From a bacterium M00.F.Ca.ET.205.01.1.1 (GTDB lineage Bacteria > Pseudomonadota > Alphaproteobacteria > Rhizobiales > Rhizobiaceae): a stretch of 64,000 nucleotides of DNA. Where the stretch lies: the NCBI GenBank assembly GCA_004791255.1, contig SRUQ01000007.1:62001-126000 (forward strand). The letters are read 5' to 3'. The translations under genes and the position numbers were made by a program. The notes beneath the pieces are model-generated. The model saw only the letters and a program-made list of their open reading frames with translations. It was not told the origin of the DNA and made no database searches. How positions within the stretch are numbered: position 1 is the stretch's first letter; each line of letters opens with the position of its first letter. Shown one piece after another: positions 45,385 through 54,234 of this stretch.

Positions 45385-45611
45385 CGCCCGCAATCTGCCG
45401 GTCCCAGCTGGGGGCTGAACGGAGGGCCGGAGGTTTTATCAAAAGCCTTCGCGTGAAGCCAGAAGTGCTTCCGCCTCCCGTGTCTCCGCTCTCGACCGTC
45501 TCGTCATGCTCCTTTCTTCCCCCGTTCCTCAGGGATACGCGGGTCAGAGAAGTTGCAGAGGCTTTTGCCGCCGGGAACCGGGAGAGAAACGAAGAAAGGC
45601 ACAAAGACATA

Positions 45612-46112
45612 ATGGCTCTTTACGAACATGTGTTTCTTGCCCGGCAGGACCTCTCGCAGCAGCAGGTCGATGCGCTTGTCGAACAGTACAAGGGCGTCAT
45701 CGCAGCGAACGGCGGATCTGTCGGCCGGGTCGAGAACTGGGGACTGAAGTCCCTCACCTACCGGGTCAACAAGAACCGGAAGGCATACTACACGCTGATG
45801 GACCTCACCTGCCCGCCGGCCGCGCTCAACGAAATGGAGCGCCAGATGGGCCTGTCCGAGGACGTGCTGCGCTTCCTGACCATCAAGGTCGAGGCGCATG
45901 AGGAAGGTGCTTCGGCCATGATGCAGAAGCGCGAAGAGCGCTCGGAACGCGGCGGCTTCGGCGACCGCGACCGTGGCGATCGTGGCCCGCGCTCGTTCGG
46001 CGACCGCGATCGCGGCGACCGTGGCGATCGTCCGCCGCGCTCGTTCGGCGATGCCGCTGGCGATCGTGGTCCGCGCCGTCCGCGCGAAGGCTTTGAAGGG
46101 GGTGCAGAATAA
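45612..46112 (+). CDS. rpsF: 30S ribosomal protein S6
   Basis: The 166-residue product begins [28 protein letters not shown], with [24 protein letters not shown] and [14 protein letters not shown], the S6 fold. The C-terminal tail of about 55 residues after residue 110 is an Arg-Gly-Asp-rich extension with GDRDRGDRG repeats, absent from E. coli S6, which has a different, glutamate-modified end. S6 pairs with S18 in the 30S platform. Its stop shares one base with the rpsR ATG. Confidence 0.95.
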   Translation: MALYEHVFLARQDLSQQQVDALVEQYKGVIAANGGSVGRVENWGLKSLTYRVNKNRKAYYTLMDLTCPPAALNEMERQMGLSEDVLRFLTIKVEAHEEGASAMMQKREERSERGGFGDRDRGDRGPRSFGDRDRGDRGDRPPRSFGDAAGDRGPRRPREGFEGGAE

Positions 46113-46360
46113 TGGTCGACATCAATCAGATCCCGACCCGGCGCCCGTTCCATCGTCGCCGCAAGACCTGCCCGTTCTCCGGCGCCAACGCGCCCAAGAT
46201 CGACTACAAGGATGTGCGTCTGCTGCAGCGCTACATTTCCGAGCGTGGCAAGATCGTGCCGTCGCGCATCACCGCCGTCAGCCAGAAGAAGCAGCGTGAG
46301 CTCGCCAAGGCGATCAAGCGCGCCCGCTTCCTCGGCCTGCTGCCCTACGTGGTTCGCTAG
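46112..46360 (+). CDS. rpsR: 30S ribosomal protein S18
   Basis: The 82-residue protein has the S18 pattern [71 protein letters not shown]. It binds S6 in the 30S platform. It starts on the last base of the rpsF stop. A TTCG-loop terminator follows 10 bp after its stop. Confidence 0.96.
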   Translation: MVDINQIPTRRPFHRRRKTCPFSGANAPKIDYKDVRLLQRYISERGKIVPSRITAVSQKKQRELAKAIKRARFLGLLPYVVR

Positions 46361-46367
46361 ATTCCTG

Positions 46368-46393
46368 AAACGGGCGGTTCGCCGCCCGTTTTC
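46368..46393 (+). terminator. TTCG-loop terminator after rpsR
   Basis: ACGGGCGG (46370-46377) and CCGCCCGT (46382-46389) form an 8-bp stem closed by a TTCG tetraloop, extended by an AA/TT pair and ending in a T-run (46389-46392). It would end the rpsF-rpsR transcript and separate rplI. Confidence 0.85.
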
Positions 46394-46423
46394 TCCTCCA
46401 CGGCGACGGGCGCCGCTGGATTG

Positions 46424-46488
46424 TTTCAATGATGCAGGTCGTTGTTGTCCCAAAACCGGGACCCACTTTTGGGCGACATGCATTGAAA
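46424..46488. repeat. 65-bp rhizobial mosaic repeat, copy 3
   Basis: TTTCAATG at the left end and CATTGAAA at the right end are perfect inverted arms. The interior has GATGCAGGTCGTTGTTGTCC, CAAAACCGGGACCCACTTTT and GGGCGACATGCAT, related to the modules GTCGTTGTCG, AAACCGAGTTCACTTTT and GGCATGCAT of copy 1. It lies between the rpsR terminator and rplI. Confidence 0.7.
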
Positions 46489-46633
46489 TCCCGGGTTGAG
46501 GCCAAAAGCCTCTAACTGCCGCGACAGGCAGGACAGCGACACCGGCGGCAACGCCCCTTTTGCTTCCTGACCTGTTCCAGAGAATTCGGCGCGAACCCCA
46601 CCGGGCGGCGTCCAAGCTGAAAGGAACAAAACC

Positions 46634-47218
46634 ATGGAAGTCATTCTTCTCGAACGCATTTCCCGCCTCGGCCAGATGGGCGACACCGTCAAGGTCAAGG
46701 ACGGGTTCGCCCGCAACTTCCTGCTGCCGCAGGGCAAGGCGCTGCGCGCCAACGAAGCCAACAAGAAGAAGTTCGAGGGCCAGCGCGCCCAGCTCGAAGC
46801 CCGTAACCTCGAGCGCAAGTCGGAGGCCACGCAGGTCGCCGAGAAGCTTGACGGCAAGAGCTTCATCGCCGTTCGTTCGGCGGGTGAGACCGGCCAGCTC
46901 TACGGTTCGGTGTCGACGCGCGACATCGCCGATCTGCTGACGGCGGAAGGCTTCACGGTCGGCCGCACCCAGATCCAGCTCAACCAGCCGATCAAGACCA
47001 TCGGCCTCACCAATGTGGCGATCGCGCTGCATCCGGAAGTCGAGGTCACCATCACGCTCAACATCGCCCGCACGGCCGACGAAGCCGAGCGTCAGGCCAA
47101 GGGCGAGACGCTGACCACCGCCGAGGCCATCTATGGCGACGACATCAACGACAACGCCCGGCCGGAGAATTTCTTCGACCCGAACAGCGAGTTCGAAGGC
47201 GGCGAAGACAACGCCTGA
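46634..47218 (+). CDS. rplI: 50S ribosomal protein L9
   Basis: The 194-residue product begins [37 protein letters not shown], the L9 N-domain, then a long helix and the C-domain ([11 protein letters not shown]-like block, [15 protein letters not shown]). The final 45 residues, acidic and Asn-rich, extend beyond the about 149 residues of E. coli L9, as is usual in rhizobia. L9 lies near the L1 stalk and supports frame maintenance. It has its own terminator and is separated from rpsR by 273 bp containing a repeat, so it probably has its own promoter. Confidence 0.95.
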   Translation: MEVILLERISRLGQMGDTVKVKDGFARNFLLPQGKALRANEANKKKFEGQRAQLEARNLERKSEATQVAEKLDGKSFIAVRSAGETGQLYGSVSTRDIADLLTAEGFTVGRTQIQLNQPIKTIGLTNVAIALHPEVEVTITLNIARTADEAERQAKGETLTTAEAIYGDDINDNARPENFFDPNSEFEGGEDNA

Positions 47219-47285
47219 TCGGGCACGATCGGAGCGCCGAACCGGCACTCCGATCACCCTGACGGTTTCCAGTCATTTCTGGACC

Positions 47286-47315
47286 AATGCCCGGGCCTCG
47301 CGCCTGGGCATTTTT
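47286..47315 (+). terminator. Rho-independent terminator of rplI
   Basis: ATGCCCGGGC (47287-47296) pairs with GCCTGGGCAT (47302-47311) with one mismatch and a 5-nt loop, followed by a T-run to 47315. Confidence 0.85.
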
Positions 47316-47395
47316 GTGCCAAAAGGAACTTTTCGAAACCCTATATATTGATGCAGAGTAGGACAGCCTGTCTGACCGAGAGGGGACATTGGGTG

Positions 47396-48688
47396 ATGAA
47401 TATTCTGCTGACGCGCGTTCTCGACCGCCTTGTGCGCACGGGCAATCTCAAGGTAACCGGGCCAAAGGGCGCGACGGAAACATTCGGTGACGGCAGCGGC
47501 GAGCCGGTGCACCTGCACATCAAGACCAGGCATGCCGAGCGCGCCATCACCTTCGATCCGATGCTGGCTGTGCCGGAAGCCTATATGGACGGCGAACTCG
47601 ACGTTCTCGAAGGCGGACCGCTCGGCCTGATGCGCATCGCTTTCCAGAACATGGGCAGCGGCGGCATCGACGCGACCTGGTCGAAGGCCATCGAGGGCCT
47701 GCGCCACGCCTTCCGCCGCCTGCAGCAGATCAACACCACGTCGCGCTCGCGCCGCAACGTGCAGCGCCACTATGATCTGTCGGGCGAGCTCTACCGGCTC
47801 TTCCTCGACGAGGACATGCAGTATTCCTGCGCCTATTTCGAACAGCCCGACATGACGCTCGACGAGGCGCAGGCCGCCAAGAAACGCCATATCGCTGCCA
47901 AGCTCCGGCTGAAGGCAGGACAGACTGTGCTCGACATCGGCTCCGGCTGGGGCGGGCTCGGCCTTTACCTGGCCAAGGCTTTCGACGTCGACGTGCAAGG
48001 CGTGACGCTGTCGACCGAACAGCATGGCGTGGCCACCGACCGGGCGCATGCGCAGGGGCTGGAAAACCACGTTCATTTCGAGCTGAAGGACTATCGCGAG
48101 CTCAACGAGCGTTTCGACCGCATCGTGTCGGTCGGCATGTTCGAACATGTCGGCGTCAACCATTATCGCACCTTCTTCGAGAAGGCGGCGACATTGCTCA
48201 AGCCTGACGGCGTCATGCTGTTGCACACGATCGGCCGCTCCGGCGTGCCGTGGGCGACCACCGCCTTCATCCGCAAATACATCTTCCCGGGCGGCTACGT
48301 ACCGGCGATGTCCGAGGTGCTGCCGGCGATCGAAAAATCCGGCCTCGTCGTCACCGATGTCGAAGTCCTGCGGCTCCACTATGCCGATACGCTGAAGCAT
48401 TGGGGCCAGCGTTTTGCGGCCAACCGCGACAAGGCCAAGGCGATTTATGACGAACGCTTCTGCCGTATGTGGGAGTTCTATCTGGCGGCCTCGGAAGCCG
48501 CCTTCCGCTGGCAGGACCTGGTCATCTTCCAGTTCCAGATCACGAAAACGAACGACACGCTGCCGATGACACGCGACTATATTGGCAAATGTGAAAAGGC
48601 GCTGGAAATGCGCGACATGGGCCACCGCGAACCGGCACCCGTCGCGAAGCCCGTCAAGCCCGCCCGTCGCCGCAAGGTAGCGGAGTAG
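47396..48688 (+). CDS. Cyclopropane-fatty-acyl-phospholipid synthase family methyltransferase
   Basis: The 430-residue protein has an N-terminal domain of about 120 residues and a C-terminal SAM methyltransferase domain. It shows [25 protein letters not shown], then the SAM site [20 protein letters not shown], and [18 protein letters not shown], the Cfa family pattern with the bicarbonate-binding region. It methylates unsaturated fatty-acyl chains in membrane lipids, or a related substrate. The ATG at 47396 is preferred; GAGAGGGGA lies upstream. Its terminator contains the ribosome-binding site of the next gene. Confidence 0.88.
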   Translation: MNILLTRVLDRLVRTGNLKVTGPKGATETFGDGSGEPVHLHIKTRHAERAITFDPMLAVPEAYMDGELDVLEGGPLGLMRIAFQNMGSGGIDATWSKAIEGLRHAFRRLQQINTTSRSRRNVQRHYDLSGELYRLFLDEDMQYSCAYFEQPDMTLDEAQAAKKRHIAAKLRLKAGQTVLDIGSGWGGLGLYLAKAFDVDVQGVTLSTEQHGVATDRAHAQGLENHVHFELKDYRELNERFDRIVSVGMFEHVGVNHYRTFFEKAATLLKPDGVMLLHTIGRSGVPWATTAFIRKYIFPGGYVPAMSEVLPAIEKSGLVVTDVEVLRLHYADTLKHWGQRFAANRDKAKAIYDERFCRMWEFYLAASEAAFRWQDLVIFQFQITKTNDTLPMTRDYIGKCEKALEMRDMGHREPAPVAKPVKPARRRKVAE

Positions 48689-48739
48689 GAATTCCGCCTG
48701 CAGGACCATTGGCGCTTGCCATTCCTGGCCCCTGCCCCG

Positions 48740-48773
48740 AAAAAGGCCTCGTCGATCGTCGCGAGGCCTTTTT
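48740..48773 (+). terminator. Perfect 12-bp terminator between the Cfa-like gene and ynfA
   Basis: AAAAAGGCCTCG (48740-48751) and CGAGGCCTTTTT (48762-48773) are exact inverted arms around a 10-nt loop, ending in five T residues. The next gene starts at 48775. Its only visible Shine-Dalgarno-like stretch, GCGAGG (48761-48766), lies in the 3' arm, so the hairpin would mask it. Confidence 0.85.
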
Positions 48774-48774
48774 C

Positions 48775-49098
48775 ATGTCCTATCTCCTCTACACTGCAGC
48801 CGCGCTCGCCGAAGTCGCCGGCTGCTTTTCGGTGTGGGCGTGGTGGCGGCTGGAGAAGTCGGCGCTGTGGCTGGCACCGGGATTGGTCCTGCTGCTTCTG
48901 TTCGCCTGGCTGCTGGCGCTGGTCGACACCGATGCCGCCGGCCGCGCCTACGCCGCTTATGGCGGCATCTACATCGCCGCCTCGCTGGCCTGGCTGTGGC
49001 TGGTTGAAGGCGTGCGCCCCGACCGCTGGGATCTTGCAGGGGCGGCGCTCTGCATAGCCGGTGCCTCGGTCATCCTGCTCGCACCGCGTGGAGCGTGA
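48775..49098 (+). CDS. YnfA family membrane protein (UPF0060)
   Basis: The 107-residue protein has four membrane segments and the family blocks [32 protein letters not shown] and [46 protein letters not shown]. YnfA proteins are small-multidrug-resistance-like inner-membrane proteins; efflux activity has been reported for some. The start at 48775 is set by the family N-terminus. Its translation would be limited by the terminator hairpin unless transcription starts inside or reads through. Its stop is 3 bp before the Rsm22-like gene. Confidence 0.87.
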   Translation: MSYLLYTAAALAEVAGCFSVWAWWRLEKSALWLAPGLVLLLLFAWLLALVDTDAAGRAYAAYGGIYIAASLAWLWLVEGVRPDRWDLAGAALCIAGASVILLAPRGA

Positions 49099-49101
49099 GC
49101 C

Positions 49102-50067
49102 ATGGAACTGCCCGCGCCGCTCAGACAAGCCGTCGACCGTGTCCTCGAAAAGGTGCCGCTGGCGACGCTCAGGCAAGCGGCGAAGACACTCTCCGACCGC
49201 TACCGCGCTGAACTGCGCGACGGCCGCCTGCACATGGCGCAGGACATGGCGGTCAAGGCCTATCTGGCGACGCGACTGCCAGCCACCTATGCCGCGGTCC
49301 GTGCCAGCCTCGACGCGCTGAACGAGACCAGACCGGAATTTACCCCCAAGACCCTGCTCGATGTCGGCGCCGGCCCTGGTACGGTGCTTTGGGCCACGGC
49401 GGAAGTCTGGCCCGATCTCGAAGCGGCAGTGCTGTTCGAAGCGAGTACCGTGGTGCGCAAGGTCGGCGAGATGCTCGCCGCCGATGCAATCACTGCCCGG
49501 ACCGTCTGGCAGGCGGGCGATGTCACAACAGACCTTGCCGACCTTCATCCAGCGGACCTCGTCACCTGCGCCTATGTGCTGGACGAGATCGTGCCGGCAT
49601 CCCTACCAAAAATGGTCGACCGGCTCTGGCAGCTGACAACAGACACGCTGCTGATCGTCGAGCCGGGCACACCGGCCGGCTGGCAGCGCATCCTGGCGGT
49701 GCGCGCGCAGTTGATCACGGCCGGCGCGCATCTGCTGGCGCCCTGCCCGCATGAAGCCCCTTGCCCGCTGGCCCAGCCCGACTGGTGCCACTTTTCGCGC
49801 CGCGTCGCCCGTTCACGCCTGCACCGGCTGGCCAAGGACGCCGACGTGCCATGGGAAGACGAGAAATTCATCTATGTCGCGGCCTCGCGCCGGCCCGCAG
49901 CTTCCCATGCAGCACGGGTGATCGCGCCACCGAAATCGGGCTCCGGCAAGGTTTCGCTGAAACTTTGCAGGCCCGACGGCGGCGCCGACGAGCAGTTGTT
50001 CAGCAAGCGCGACGGCGAGTTGTTCAAGGCCGCGCGACGGGCGGACTGGGGCGATACGCTGGGCTGA
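49102..50067 (+). CDS. Rsm22-like SAM methyltransferase family protein
   Basis: The 321-residue protein has a SAM motif LLDVGAGPGTVLWATAEVW (about residues 84-102) and DLVTCAYVLDEI. A cysteine cluster PCPHEAPCPLAQPDWCHFSRRV (about 213-234) follows, as in the Rsm22 family (PF09243). Mitochondrial Rsm22 is needed for small-subunit assembly, and its Cys cluster binds an iron-sulfur centre. The bacterial role is not defined but is probably ribosome related. ynfA ends 3 bp upstream, so they are in one unit. Confidence 0.85.
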   Translation: MELPAPLRQAVDRVLEKVPLATLRQAAKTLSDRYRAELRDGRLHMAQDMAVKAYLATRLPATYAAVRASLDALNETRPEFTPKTLLDVGAGPGTVLWATAEVWPDLEAAVLFEASTVVRKVGEMLAADAITARTVWQAGDVTTDLADLHPADLVTCAYVLDEIVPASLPKMVDRLWQLTTDTLLIVEPGTPAGWQRILAVRAQLITAGAHLLAPCPHEAPCPLAQPDWCHFSRRVARSRLHRLAKDADVPWEDEKFIYVAASRRPAASHAARVIAPPKSGSGKVSLKLCRPDGGADEQLFSKRDGELFKAARRADWGDTLG

Positions 50068-50518
50068 GGCGCATATGCCGATGACGTTGCACGAAGAACG
50101 AAAGCGGCCCAGAAAGGAGGCCTCTTCCGAACCGCTGCATCGCTTATAGGTAACGGCATGGATTCTGTGGTCTGCGCCGCGTCGCTTCGCTCCGTGCTCC
50201 GCCATAGAATGACGACCTGACGAGCGTTTCGGCTAATCTCGAACGTCCGTGATTCTCGTGCCCATAAGTCTCCCGTGAACGGCCCCCAGGCCATATGGCC
50301 GAACAGATTGTTCTTGCTTCGTTCCGACGCCGCGCGTAAGAATCATTGCTTGGCGAGTCAATTGGAATCGGGGCGCGGGAATAGTCTCCTGTGGACGGTT
50401 TGCCGTCCCTGTGAACAACGGGCATCAAGGCAATTTGGTCGAGCGGTGGTGCAGAAAGGTCAGCACCGTTTTCGCTTGGTTCTGATATCGACTGATCGGG
50501 ATCAAAATCGGGGACATC
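50068..50518. other. Intergenic region upstream of dnaB
   Basis: About 450 bp without a credible gene. GGCCATATGGCC at 50287-50298 is a perfect 12-bp palindrome. A segment with GTCGCTTCGCTCC and GCCATAGAATGACG near 50178-50217 is a typical degenerate rhizobial intergenic sequence. No clear promoter or RNA gene was identified; a Shine-Dalgarno-like GGGGA precedes dnaB. Confidence 0.4.
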
Positions 50519-52009
50519 ATGGCAGAGGCAGCGCGAAAAATCGGCGTAGCGGAGCAACCGCTCTATCGCGAAGCACCGAACAACATCGAGGCCGAGCAGG
50601 CGCTGCTGGGCGCGATCCTCGTCAACAACGATGCCTTTTATCGCGTGTCCGACTTCCTGAAGGCGGGCCATTTCTACGAACCGCTGCACCGCAAGATTTT
50701 TGATGTCGCTGGCGAGCTCATCCGCATGGGCAAGGTGGCGACGCCGATCACGCTGAAAACCTTCCTGCCGGCCGACGAGAAGGTCGGTGATATGACGGTT
50801 GCGCAGTATGTCGTGCGGCTGGCCGTCGAAGCCGTCACCGTCGTCAACGCCACCGACTATGGCCGCGCCATCTACGACCTTGCCACGCGCCGCGCGCTGA
50901 TCACCGTCGGCGAGGACATGGTCAACATCGCCTATGACGCGCCGGTCGACATGGCGCCTTCCGAGCAGATCGAGGACGCCGAGCGCCGGCTGTTCGAACT
51001 GGCTGAAACCGGGCGCTACGATGGCGGCTTCGAGAGCTTCACCGACGCGGTCAAGACCGCGGTCGACATGGCCAACGCCGCCTATATGCGCGACGGGCAT
51101 TTGTCGGGCCTGGCCACCGGCATGCGCGATCTCGACCGCCGCATGGGCGGCCTGCAATCATCCGACTTGATCGTGCTTGCCGGCCGCCCCGGCATGGGCA
51201 AGACGTCGCTCGCCACCAACATCGCCTTCAACATCGCCGAGATGTATGTGCCGGCGCAGCAGGCAGACGGATCGTTCAAGGCGGCCAATGGCGGCGTCGT
51301 CGGCTTCTTCTCGCTCGAAATGTCGTCCGAACAGCTCGCCACCCGTATCATTTCCGAGCAGACGGAAATCTCGTCGTCGAAGATCCGCCGCGGCGAAATC
51401 AGCGAGATGGATTTCGAAAAGCTGGTCGCCTGCTCGCAGACCATGCAAAAGATCCCGCTGTTCATCGACCAGACCGGCGGTATCTCGATCGCCCAGCTTT
51501 CGGCCCGCGCGCGCCGCCTGAAGCGACAGCGCGGCCTCGACCTGATCGTCATCGACTATATTCAGCTGATGCAGGGTTCGAGCGCCAAGTCTTCGCAGAA
51601 CCGCGTCCAGGAAATCACCGAGATCACCACCGGCCTCAAGGCGCTGGCCAAGGAGCTGGCGGTGCCGATCATCGCGCTGTCGCAGCTCTCGCGTCAGGTC
51701 GAAAGCCGCGAAGACAAGCGCCCGCAGCTCTCCGACTTGCGTGAATCCGGGTCGATCGAGCAGGACGCCGACGTCGTCATCTTCGTCTATCGCGAGGAGT
51801 ATTACCTCAAGAACCGCGAGCCGAAGCTCGGCACCGAGGAATACGTCAAGTGGGAAAACGAGATGAACGAGATGCGCGGCAAGGCCGAGGTGATCGTGGC
51901 CAAGCAGCGCCACGGCCCGACGGGTTCGGTGACGCTTGCCTTCCACGGCGAATTCACCCGCTTCTCCGACCTGGCAGAAGAGCATCATATCGCGGAAAGG
52001 TTTGAGTAG
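50519..52009 (+). CDS. dnaB: Replicative DNA helicase DnaB
   Basis: The 496-residue protein has the N-terminal helical domain (PNNIEAEQALLGAILVNNDAF) and a RecA-like C-terminal ATPase with Walker A GRPGMGKTSLA (about residues 220-230). FFSLEMSSEQLATR, LIVIDYIQLM (Walker B) and LSQLSRQVESREDKRPQLSDLRESGSIEQDAD follow. DnaB is the hexameric helicase at the replication fork. No intein is visible. radA follows 17 bp later, the usual alphaproteobacterial order. Confidence 0.96.
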   Translation: MAEAARKIGVAEQPLYREAPNNIEAEQALLGAILVNNDAFYRVSDFLKAGHFYEPLHRKIFDVAGELIRMGKVATPITLKTFLPADEKVGDMTVAQYVVRLAVEAVTVVNATDYGRAIYDLATRRALITVGEDMVNIAYDAPVDMAPSEQIEDAERRLFELAETGRYDGGFESFTDAVKTAVDMANAAYMRDGHLSGLATGMRDLDRRMGGLQSSDLIVLAGRPGMGKTSLATNIAFNIAEMYVPAQQADGSFKAANGGVVGFFSLEMSSEQLATRIISEQTEISSSKIRRGEISEMDFEKLVACSQTMQKIPLFIDQTGGISIAQLSARARRLKRQRGLDLIVIDYIQLMQGSSAKSSQNRVQEITEITTGLKALAKELAVPIIALSQLSRQVESREDKRPQLSDLRESGSIEQDADVVIFVYREEYYLKNREPKLGTEEYVKWENEMNEMRGKAEVIVAKQRHGPTGSVTLAFHGEFTRFSDLAEEHHIAERFE

Positions 52010-52026
52010 GCCTTGGCCCACGTCTG

Positions 52027-53430
52027 ATGGCTAAATCGCGCGTCCAGTTCATCTGCCAGAATTGCGGCTCGGTGCATCAGCGCTGGGCCGGCAAATGCGA
52101 TGCCTGCGGCGAGTGGAACACGCTGGTCGAGGAAGGCACGTCGGGCGGCATCGGCTCGGGGCCGGCGAACACGCGCAATGCCCGCAAGGGCCGGGCCGTG
52201 GTGCTGACCACGCTTTCGGGCGACATCGAGGACGCACCGCGCATCGTCTCGGGCATCGGCGAACTCGACCGCGCAACCGGCGGCGGGTTCGTGCGCGGAT
52301 CGGCACTGCTGGTCGGCGGCGATCCCGGCATCGGCAAGTCGACGCTGCTCACGCAAGCGGCGGCCGCCCTCGCCTCGCGGGGCCATCGCATCGTCTATGT
52401 CTCGGGCGAGGAGGCCGTCGCCCAGATCAGGCTTCGGGCGCAGCGGCTGGGCGTCGCCTCGACGCCGGTCGAACTCGCCGCCGAAACCAATGTCGAGGAT
52501 ATTCTTGCCACCATCGCCGACGGCAAGCGGCCGGACCTGGTCATCCTGGATTCGATCCAGACGCTGTGGACCGACCTTGCCGATTCGGCGCCAGGCACCG
52601 TTACCCAGGTACGCGCCGCCGCCCAGGCGATGATCCGCTATGCGAAATCCACGGGTGCTGCGATCGTGCTGGTCGGCCATGTCACCAAGGAAGGCCAGAT
52701 CGCCGGCCCGCGTGTGGTCGAGCACATGGTCGACGGCGTGCTCTATTTCGAGGGCGAAGGCGGCCATCACTACCGCATCCTGCGCACGGTAAAGAACCGC
52801 TTCGGGCCGACGGACGAGATCGGCGTTTTCGAAATGTCGGACAAGGGGCTGCGCGAGGTCTCCAATCCGTCCGAGCTTTTCCTCGGCGAACGGCACGCGA
52901 AATCGCCGGGCGCGGCGGTTTTCGCCGGCATGGAAGGGACGCGACCTGTTCTCGTCGAGATCCAGGCGCTGGTCGCGCCCTCTTCGCTCGGCACGCCGCG
53001 CCGTGCCGTCGTCGGCTGGGATGGCGCGCGCCTCTCGATGGTGCTCGCGGTGCTGGAAGCCCATTGCGGCGTGCGCTTCGGCCAGCACGACGTCTATCTC
53101 AACGTCGCCGGCGGGTACCGCATCTCTGAGCCGGCGGCCGATCTCGCCGTCGCTGCCGCACTGGTTTCGTCGCTCACCGGTCTTGCCCTTCCCGCCGATT
53201 GCGTCTATTTCGGCGAAATCAGCCTGTCGGGCGCCGTGAGGCCGGTTGCGCATGCGCAGCAACGCCTTAAGGAAGCCGAAAAGCTGGGTTTTGGAAGCGC
53301 GGTTCTGCCTTTGGGCAGCGAGGAACTGGCTGGGGGAATCGGGGCCGGCGCTTTCCAGCCCACCGAGCTTGCCGACCTCGTGGCGCGCATTGCCGGCTCA
53401 CGACGCAGCCGCGCCAACGAAGAAGAGTGA
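52027..53430 (+). CDS. radA: DNA repair protein RadA
   Basis: The 467-residue product has an N-terminal zinc finger (FICQNCG ... GKCDACGEW), Walker A GGDPGIGKST (about 98-107), the RadA motif KNRFGPTDEIGVF and a Lon-like C-terminal domain. RadA is a branch-migration helicase that helps recombination repair. It is coupled in sequence with dnaB upstream and cvpA downstream. Confidence 0.96.
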   Translation: MAKSRVQFICQNCGSVHQRWAGKCDACGEWNTLVEEGTSGGIGSGPANTRNARKGRAVVLTTLSGDIEDAPRIVSGIGELDRATGGGFVRGSALLVGGDPGIGKSTLLTQAAAALASRGHRIVYVSGEEAVAQIRLRAQRLGVASTPVELAAETNVEDILATIADGKRPDLVILDSIQTLWTDLADSAPGTVTQVRAAAQAMIRYAKSTGAAIVLVGHVTKEGQIAGPRVVEHMVDGVLYFEGEGGHHYRILRTVKNRFGPTDEIGVFEMSDKGLREVSNPSELFLGERHAKSPGAAVFAGMEGTRPVLVEIQALVAPSSLGTPRRAVVGWDGARLSMVLAVLEAHCGVRFGQHDVYLNVAGGYRISEPAADLAVAAALVSSLTGLALPADCVYFGEISLSGAVRPVAHAQQRLKEAEKLGFGSAVLPLGSEELAGGIGAGAFQPTELADLVARIAGSRRSRANEEE

Positions 53431-53474
53431 CGCGGCTCACCCGGTGGTGAGCAACACGGAGTGGGGCGAAGAAC

Positions 53475-54143
53475 ATGCCGATTACGCTGCTGGACGGAAT
53501 TCTCGTCGGCTTCACCCTGGTCTCGGCGATGCTCGCCATGGTTCGCGGCTTTTCCCGCGAAGTGCTTTCCGTCGTATCCTGGGCGGCAGCGGCGGCGGCG
53601 GCCTTCTTCTTCTACAAGCCGGTCCTGCCCTATCTGAAGCCCTATATCGAGAATGAGAAGATCGCCATGGCGGCGTCCGCCGGCGTCGTCTTCATCATCG
53701 CGCTGATCGTCGTCTCCGTCATCACCATGAAGCTTGCCGACTGGATCATCGATTCCCGCATCGGCGCGCTCGACCGCACGCTCGGCTTCCTCTACGGCGC
53801 CGCGCGCGGCATCCTGGTGGTTGCGGTGGCGCTGCTGTTCTTCAACTGGCTGGCCGGCGCCAAGGCACCCGCATGGGTCACCGATGCCAAGTCGCGGCCG
53901 CTGTTGGAACAGATCGGCGCCAAGCTCGAGAGCCTGCTGCCCGAGGATCCGGAAAACGCCATCCTCAAGAAGCTCAATCCGAATCAGCCCGCCCCGGGCG
54001 CCGAGACGCCGGCCGCTCCCGATGCGCCCGCGGCTGATGCCCCGGCAAGCGGCGACGACGCCAACGCGCCGGCTCCCGACGACAATGACACCGGTCCGGC
54101 AGATAACACTGCAAAGCCGGCGCCGGCAGCACCGGCAAACTGA
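53475..54143 (+). CDS. CvpA family membrane protein
   Basis: The 222-residue protein opens PITLLDGILVGFTLVSAMLAMVRGFSREVLSVVSWAAAAAAAFFFY and has four membrane segments with the family motif RGFSREVLSV in the first loop. The final 55 residues are a Pro/Ala/Asp-rich low-complexity tail not seen in E. coli CvpA (about 160 residues). CvpA is linked to colicin V production and envelope stress. Its place before purF is the common proteobacterial order. Confidence 0.92.
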   Translation: MPITLLDGILVGFTLVSAMLAMVRGFSREVLSVVSWAAAAAAAFFFYKPVLPYLKPYIENEKIAMAASAGVVFIIALIVVSVITMKLADWIIDSRIGALDRTLGFLYGAARGILVVAVALLFFNWLAGAKAPAWVTDAKSRPLLEQIGAKLESLLPEDPENAILKKLNPNQPAPGAETPAAPDAPAADAPASGDDANAPAPDDNDTGPADNTAKPAPAAPAN

Positions 54144-54234
54144 CGCCGGGACGGATGATCGCGTGAACGATTGCACGGCGCGCGTTGCTTTCGACGCGCG
54201 ACCGCCTTATATGGCGATTTTAGCGGAGCTTAAG

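Noticed and set aside
47273-48709. 478-codon frame opposite the Cfa-like gene
   Set aside because: Shadow of a conserved methyltransferase with intact motifs; the frame also runs through the rplI terminator.
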